16,832 nucleotides of DNA from Candidatus Marinamargulisbacteria bacterium SCGC AG-343-D04 (GTDB taxonomy: Bacteria > Margulisbacteria > Marinamargulisbacteria > GCA-2716485 > GCA-002719695), in contig QFBQ01000036.1 in assembly GCA_003265885.1 (NCBI GenBank), positions 1-16,832 on the forward strand, in the 5' to 3' direction. The stretch's first letter is position 1, and each line of letters begins with the position of its first letter. The notes under the pieces are model-generated. The model did not search any database. It worked only from the letters and a program-made list of their open reading frames with translations, and was not told the origin of the DNA. Positions 13,927-16,832 of this stretch are shown one piece after another. Made by a program: the position numbers and the translations under genes.

Positions 13927-15450
13927 ATGAACAGGACAATTTTGCATGTTCCAACACCTCCAAAATCCCCCAAAAGGCCCTCCAGCCGACCCTTTAGAGC
14001 TAAAAGTTCTAGAGCTCGTAGACCTACGTCTGCTAGATCTATAACTTCTGAAGCAAACAGAATGCTTTCTAGCATAGCAGCAACTGAATTAGCTGACGTT
14101 AAACAAAAAATTGCAGAACAATTTGCCAATAAATTTCTAGAAACCCCTTCAATACTTTCTTTACGCAAATTAAAAGACAGTCAAATTCAGATAGACCCAG
14201 AGGATTTATATATAATTAGAAAAGAAATTGTTGGGTTACATGCAGTAAAGTGCAAGCTAGTTATAGATTTAAATTTTCCTCAAGAAGAAATAAACAAATT
14301 TGCAATCAAGGTTCTTGAAAATCTACAAATTAAAGATGAAAAATGGAAAGAGCATTTCTTAATGTTTATGGGAAAAGAACAAAAACATACAGTTAGAACA
14401 CCATTAAAAAGAGAATCTAGGTCCCCATTGAAAGCAAATGCTGGGTCCCCATTGAAAGCAAAAGCTAATACTCCGAGACACTCATTAGAAACATCAATTA
14501 TGAACCTCTTTGATCAAACATTTGATTCCCCCGAAGTTGTACTAAGTACAACCTATACAGTTGAAAGACATTCAATAAACACATCATTTAGATATAGCCA
14601 TTCTGCGGAAAGAGACCGTAAAGAAACTCTTTCACCACCTACTACACCAGATTCAAAACATAGAAAACTATCATCACTTCTTGCAACATCATCACCATTT
14701 CCAACTCCTTCTGGATCACCTAATAGATCTCCTAATAGCTCTCCTATTGGATCACCTAATAGACACCCTATTCGATCACTTAATATATCTCCCAAGACAA
14801 ACGGTTATAGTTCAAAGAAATCTCTATTTAACATATCGATACCTAATACTCCACAGCCCCCAAACAAAGCAACTACACCTGTAAAAGCTTTCGAATATAC
14901 CCCCTCAACATTTCCATACAAATCTCCTGTAAGTCCTCCCGGTTTACGTTTCGATCCAGAATTATTTGAAAAAAAGCCCCCTACAGCTTGGAATAAACCA
15001 AGACGTATAAGAAGCACAGACACGGATTCATCAGCCTTCAACGCATCCATGCATATTATAAAAGCCCCGGCAACGGATAATTCACGATTTACTTTAAGAG
15101 ATCTTAGGCCTAGTCAAGGCAATACACCCGTTGGCAATTATCTCTATAGTCGTCCTGAAATATGGAATAGCCAAAAGCTCCCTAAAGATGAAGAAGCCGT
15201 TTTAAAACAATTATATCCACCCCAAGATAGAAAAAAACATAAAAAGGCTTCTAGCAGAAAAAGGCCTAACAAATCTAGTATTAGATCAGAAGTGGGTATC
15301 TCAAATAGAGAACCCAGATACCAAAAAGCCCCCCATCAACCGAAGCCTGTATTCGTTGAAGTGAGAGAGCTTAACAATTCGAAAAAGCCGACAAAGAAGA
15401 GAAATGGAACTACTCTAAAAGGAGACTCACTATGTCTGCCAGCACTTTAG
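13927..15450 (+). CDS. Large disordered [ST]P-rich protein A with conserved unknown domain
   Basis: 507 residues, not recognised. Residues 1-40 are basic and Pro/Ser/Arg-rich (RPTSAR at 32-37). Residues about 45-152 form a helical domain shared with the next gene: IAEQFANKF (62-70), ETP (72-74), DLYIIRKEIV (93-102), W140, F144 and FMGK (147-150). The remainder is low complexity: three 8-residue [ST]PLK repeats (157-180), seven 4-residue [GRSI]-S-P-[NI] repeats (263-290) and a basic KKHKKASSRKRP (436-447). I count 23 [ST]P dipeptides, seven of which fit [ST]PX[KR] (14, 158, 166, 174, 264, 276, 317). There is no signal peptide, membrane segment or enzyme motif. AAGGAA lies 10 nt before ATG. Its last 19 nt overlap protein B, and the ribosome site of B lies inside it. 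Structural, nucleic-acid-binding or host-directed roles are all conceivable; none is shown. Confidence 0.8.
   Translation: MNRTILHVPTPPKSPKRPSSRPFRAKSSRARRPTSARSITSEANRMLSSIAATELADVKQKIAEQFANKFLETPSILSLRKLKDSQIQIDPEDLYIIRKEIVGLHAVKCKLVIDLNFPQEEINKFAIKVLENLQIKDEKWKEHFLMFMGKEQKHTVRTPLKRESRSPLKANAGSPLKAKANTPRHSLETSIMNLFDQTFDSPEVVLSTTYTVERHSINTSFRYSHSAERDRKETLSPPTTPDSKHRKLSSLLATSSPFPTPSGSPNRSPNSSPIGSPNRHPIRSLNISPKTNGYSSKKSLFNISIPNTPQPPNKATTPVKAFEYTPSTFPYKSPVSPPGLRFDPELFEKKPPTAWNKPRRIRSTDTDSSAFNASMHIIKAPATDNSRFTLRDLRPSQGNTPVGNYLYSRPEIWNSQKLPKDEEAVLKQLYPPQDRKKHKKASSRKRPNKSSIRSEVGISNREPRYQKAPHQPKPVFVEVRELNNSKKPTKKRNGTTLKGDSLCLPAL
14395..14466 (+). repeat. Three 24-bp coding repeats ([ST]PLK units) in protein A
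   Basis: Units at 14395-14418, 14419-14442 and 14443-14466 encode RTPLKRES, RSPLKANA and GSPLKAKA. The last two are nearly identical in DNA (21 of 24 or more by eye); the first is degenerate. In-frame expansion by duplication is the simplest origin. Confidence 0.85.
14713..14796 (+). repeat. Seven 12-bp coding repeats (xSPN units) in protein A
   Basis: Seven in-frame 12-bp units encode GSPN, RSPN, SSPI, GSPN, RHPI, RSLN and ISPK. Units 1 and 4 are identical in DNA (GGATCACCTAAT) and the others drift from the same pattern. The repeat period keeps other frames open on both strands. Confidence 0.85.
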
Positions 15451-16832
15451 CAGCAACAACCGTTTCAAGAAACTCAATAAGTCCACGTCCTAAAAGCGCT
15501 AGAGGAAATGCCGCTCTAGCCGTGACATTTATCACAAATATTTGCCAGGCACCTTCAAGTAACAAGACAACTATTGCAAAACAATTTGCTATAAAATTCA
15601 AAGAAAATCCTAAAATGCTTCCCATATGCCATCTTAAAAACTATGTTGAGGAACTTGGACAAGTAGATTTGTCCATAATTAGAAAAGCTATAGTAGAAGA
15701 AACCTTAGAAAGAGAAATTAGCAGAATAGAAGATGATCTCTTAGATTTGTTAAATACCCAGATAGCAGAAAAAGTCAACAAAAAAAATGTTAGATGGTGG
15801 ACATCATTCAATAACTTTATGGGAAAAAAAGCTAATATTTCACAGAATACACCTTGCAAAAAACAATCAACAAAACCACAAAAAATAGCCGCTGCCCGTA
15901 TAGTCACTCCTCTACCAGCTCTACGAGGAAATCCTCTCAAAAAAATCCCTACCGCTCCTTCTGTTGCCATCCAGAAAACAGATATAGATAAGAAAGACGC
16001 TTCTTCTCAGACAGATCCAGCAAATGATCCATCAGAATTAACTCAATTAAATGATCAAATAAGAAAACTAACTATGGCTAATAGTGAATTACCACAGAAA
16101 CATAATCAAGAGCTTTCAAAAAGAGAACAACAACTCCTTGAAGAGCAAAGAATTAGACAACAACAGGAAAAGAAGATTAAAAAACAAGAACAACAACTCC
16201 TTGAAGAGCAAAGAATTAGACAAGAACAGGAAAAGAAGATCAAAGAACAAAAACAACAACTCCTTAAAGAGCAAAGAATTAGACAAAAACAGGAAAAGAA
16301 GATTAAAGAACAAGAACAACAACTCCTTGAAGAGCAAAGAATTAGACAACAACAGGTTCAACAGCTCAAAAAAGAGAGCCAACAACTCATTAAATCAAAA
16401 AGTACTAAAGTCGCTCCTCAAAGATTTGAAGGCATCACCAAAAGAGAGAGAATGAACCCCAATGAAATAAATAGTTTTCAAAATGAACAAAATACTACAG
16501 TTGAAGTAAAAAGAATATCTCCTCAAAGAAAAAATCGTACTAACAAAGGAAGACGAGATTGGAAACAAAGAAATAAATATTACACACCTGCAAGTCCTAA
16601 TATGCTTAAAACTATAGAACTTGGAAATGCGCAAAATACTCCTCCATCAACCCCACCCCCACATAATCCAAAAAGTTTATGGAGCTCTCCTGGAGCTTCA
16701 TCATCTGGTAAAGCGAATTATCGTTCGAAACATCATAAGAAACCAGGAAGGTCTATAAGCCCAAAGAAACAAAAAAATGACGATGCACGCAGAATGCAAG
16801 GGCTTCCTGCTACTACACGCATATTTTCTTCC
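15432..16832 (+). CDS. Protein B, paralogue of A with coiled-coil repeats (partial, runs off the window)
   Basis: An open frame of 467 codons with no stop before the window edge; the 3' end is missing. ATG is supported by AAAAGGAG ending 7 nt upstream and by the 19-nt overlap with A. Residues 1-40 are Ser/Arg/Ala-rich (RPKSAR at 19-24). Residues 45-132 match A's domain: IAKQFAIKF (48-56), ENP (58-60), DLSIIRKAIV (79-88), W122, F126 and FMGK (129-132), and TPCK (140-143) aligns with A's TPLK. Residues 232-308 are 3.7 copies of a 21-residue Glu/Gln/Lys-rich repeat, EQQLLEEQRIRQQQEKKIK, a likely coiled coil. The tail is basic and Pro/Ser-rich (SPQRK at 363, KHHKKPGRSISPKK at 433-446), resembling A's C-terminal basic patch. 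No signal peptide or membrane segment is seen. Function unknown. Confidence 0.82.
   Translation, partial: MSASTLAATTVSRNSISPRPKSARGNAALAVTFITNICQAPSSNKTTIAKQFAIKFKENPKMLPICHLKNYVEELGQVDLSIIRKAIVEETLEREISRIEDDLLDLLNTQIAEKVNKKNVRWWTSFNNFMGKKANISQNTPCKKQSTKPQKIAAARIVTPLPALRGNPLKKIPTAPSVAIQKTDIDKKDASSQTDPANDPSELTQLNDQIRKLTMANSELPQKHNQELSKREQQLLEEQRIRQQQEKKIKKQEQQLLEEQRIRQEQEKKIKEQKQQLLKEQRIRQKQEKKIKEQEQQLLEEQRIRQQQVQQLKKESQQLIKSKSTKVAPQRFEGITKRERMNPNEINSFQNEQNTTVEVKRISPQRKNRTNKGRRDWKQRNKYYTPASPNMLKTIELGNAQNTPPSTPPPHNPKSLWSSPGASSSGKANYRSKHHKKPGRSISPKKQKNDDARRMQGLPATTRIFSS
16125..16355 (+). repeat. 63-bp in-frame tandem repeat, 3.7 copies, encoding coiled coil
   Basis: Units at 16125-16187, 16188-16250, 16251-16313 and a partial one at 16314-16355. 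Each encodes 21 residues, three heptads, of the form EQQLLEEQRIRQxQEKKIKxQ. Copies differ at only a few bases (mostly Gln/Lys/Glu switches), so the array is recent or being homogenised. Because 63 is a multiple of 3, spurious open frames run through it on both strands. Confidence 0.95.

Noticed and set aside
14553..14795. Minus-strand frame with repeated GDP/GELLGD pieces
   Set aside because: Antisense reading of the 12-bp SPN repeats in protein A.
16125..16355. CRISPR array
   Set aside because: The copies are directly adjacent, without unique spacers, and encode in-frame heptads.
16116..16385. Minus-strand open frame with Leu/Phe-rich repeats, looking like membrane helices
   Set aside because: Antisense shadow of the Glu/Gln/Lys-rich repeat; no start signals.
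16084..16455. 123-codon plus-strand open frame through the repeat
   Set aside because: It lies in another frame of protein B, and its Asn/Ser/Lys repeat only mirrors the 63-bp unit, whose length is a multiple of 3. The frame from 15432 has a ribosome site and a paralogue.
1..16832. Alternative genetic code, tRNA or rRNA genes, insertion sequences
   Set aside because: TGA and TAG both end recognised genes at expected lengths; I saw no cloverleaf or rRNA-like stretch and no transposase or terminal inverted repeats.

Overview
The window is AT-rich bacterial DNA that uses the standard bacterial code: TGA acts as a stop (at 1135 and 2011, for example) and TGG encodes Trp. It carries a housekeeping block with primary sigma factor, DNA polymerase I, pyrimidine and B6 biosynthesis, succinyl-CoA synthetase, a prenyl diphosphate synthase and GcvH. 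On both sides lie low-complexity, proline/serine/lysine-rich proteins that I do not recognise. A SucCD pair plus a long-chain prenyl synthase suggests a partial or full TCA cycle and a respiratory quinone. The phylum cannot be fixed from this alone. An uncultured, possibly host-associated lineage is a reasonable guess (Margulisbacteria-like bacteria came to mind, but only as a guess).

Layout: (1) 22-1137, an orphan protein with a Pro-rich N-terminus. (2) 1198-2654, pyrF-pyrE, translationally coupled, for the last two steps to UMP. (3) On the minus strand, polA (4503-7253), rpoD (3361-4383) and pdxH (2662-3315), convergent with pyrE. (4) gcvH (7365-7745), a single-gene unit divergent from polA, with a near-consensus promoter and a bidirectional terminator at 7767-7800. 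(5) On the minus strand, a BioD-like/DRTGG protein, an overlapping long-chain polyprenyl diphosphate synthase, then sucC and sucD, ending at that shared terminator. (6) 12165-13499, a lipoprotein with SH3-like and NlpC/P60 domains (cell-wall peptidase). (7) 13511-13715, a frameshifted remnant of an unrecognised gene on the minus strand, followed by an A-tract-rich spacer. (8) 13927 to the right edge, two overlapping tandem genes (here called A and B) for large disordered proteins that share a domain I cannot name.

The main observations are these. Proteins A and B are divergent tandem paralogues built on a ~100-residue domain with the signature IAxQFAxKFxExP...DLxIIRKxIV...W...F..FMGK. The domain is attached to completely different tails: in A, [ST]-P repeats with CDK-like consensus sites; in B, an almost perfect 63-bp tandem repeat encoding three-heptad coiled-coil units. 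The orphan protein at the left edge shares a short N-terminal RPx[ST]A[RP] motif with both. Separately, four genes (pyrF, polA, pdxH and the BioD-like gene) lack a Shine-Dalgarno sequence and have a -10-like hexamer exactly 6 or 7 nt before ATG. This predicts leaderless mRNAs, while other genes in the window have good Shine-Dalgarno sites.
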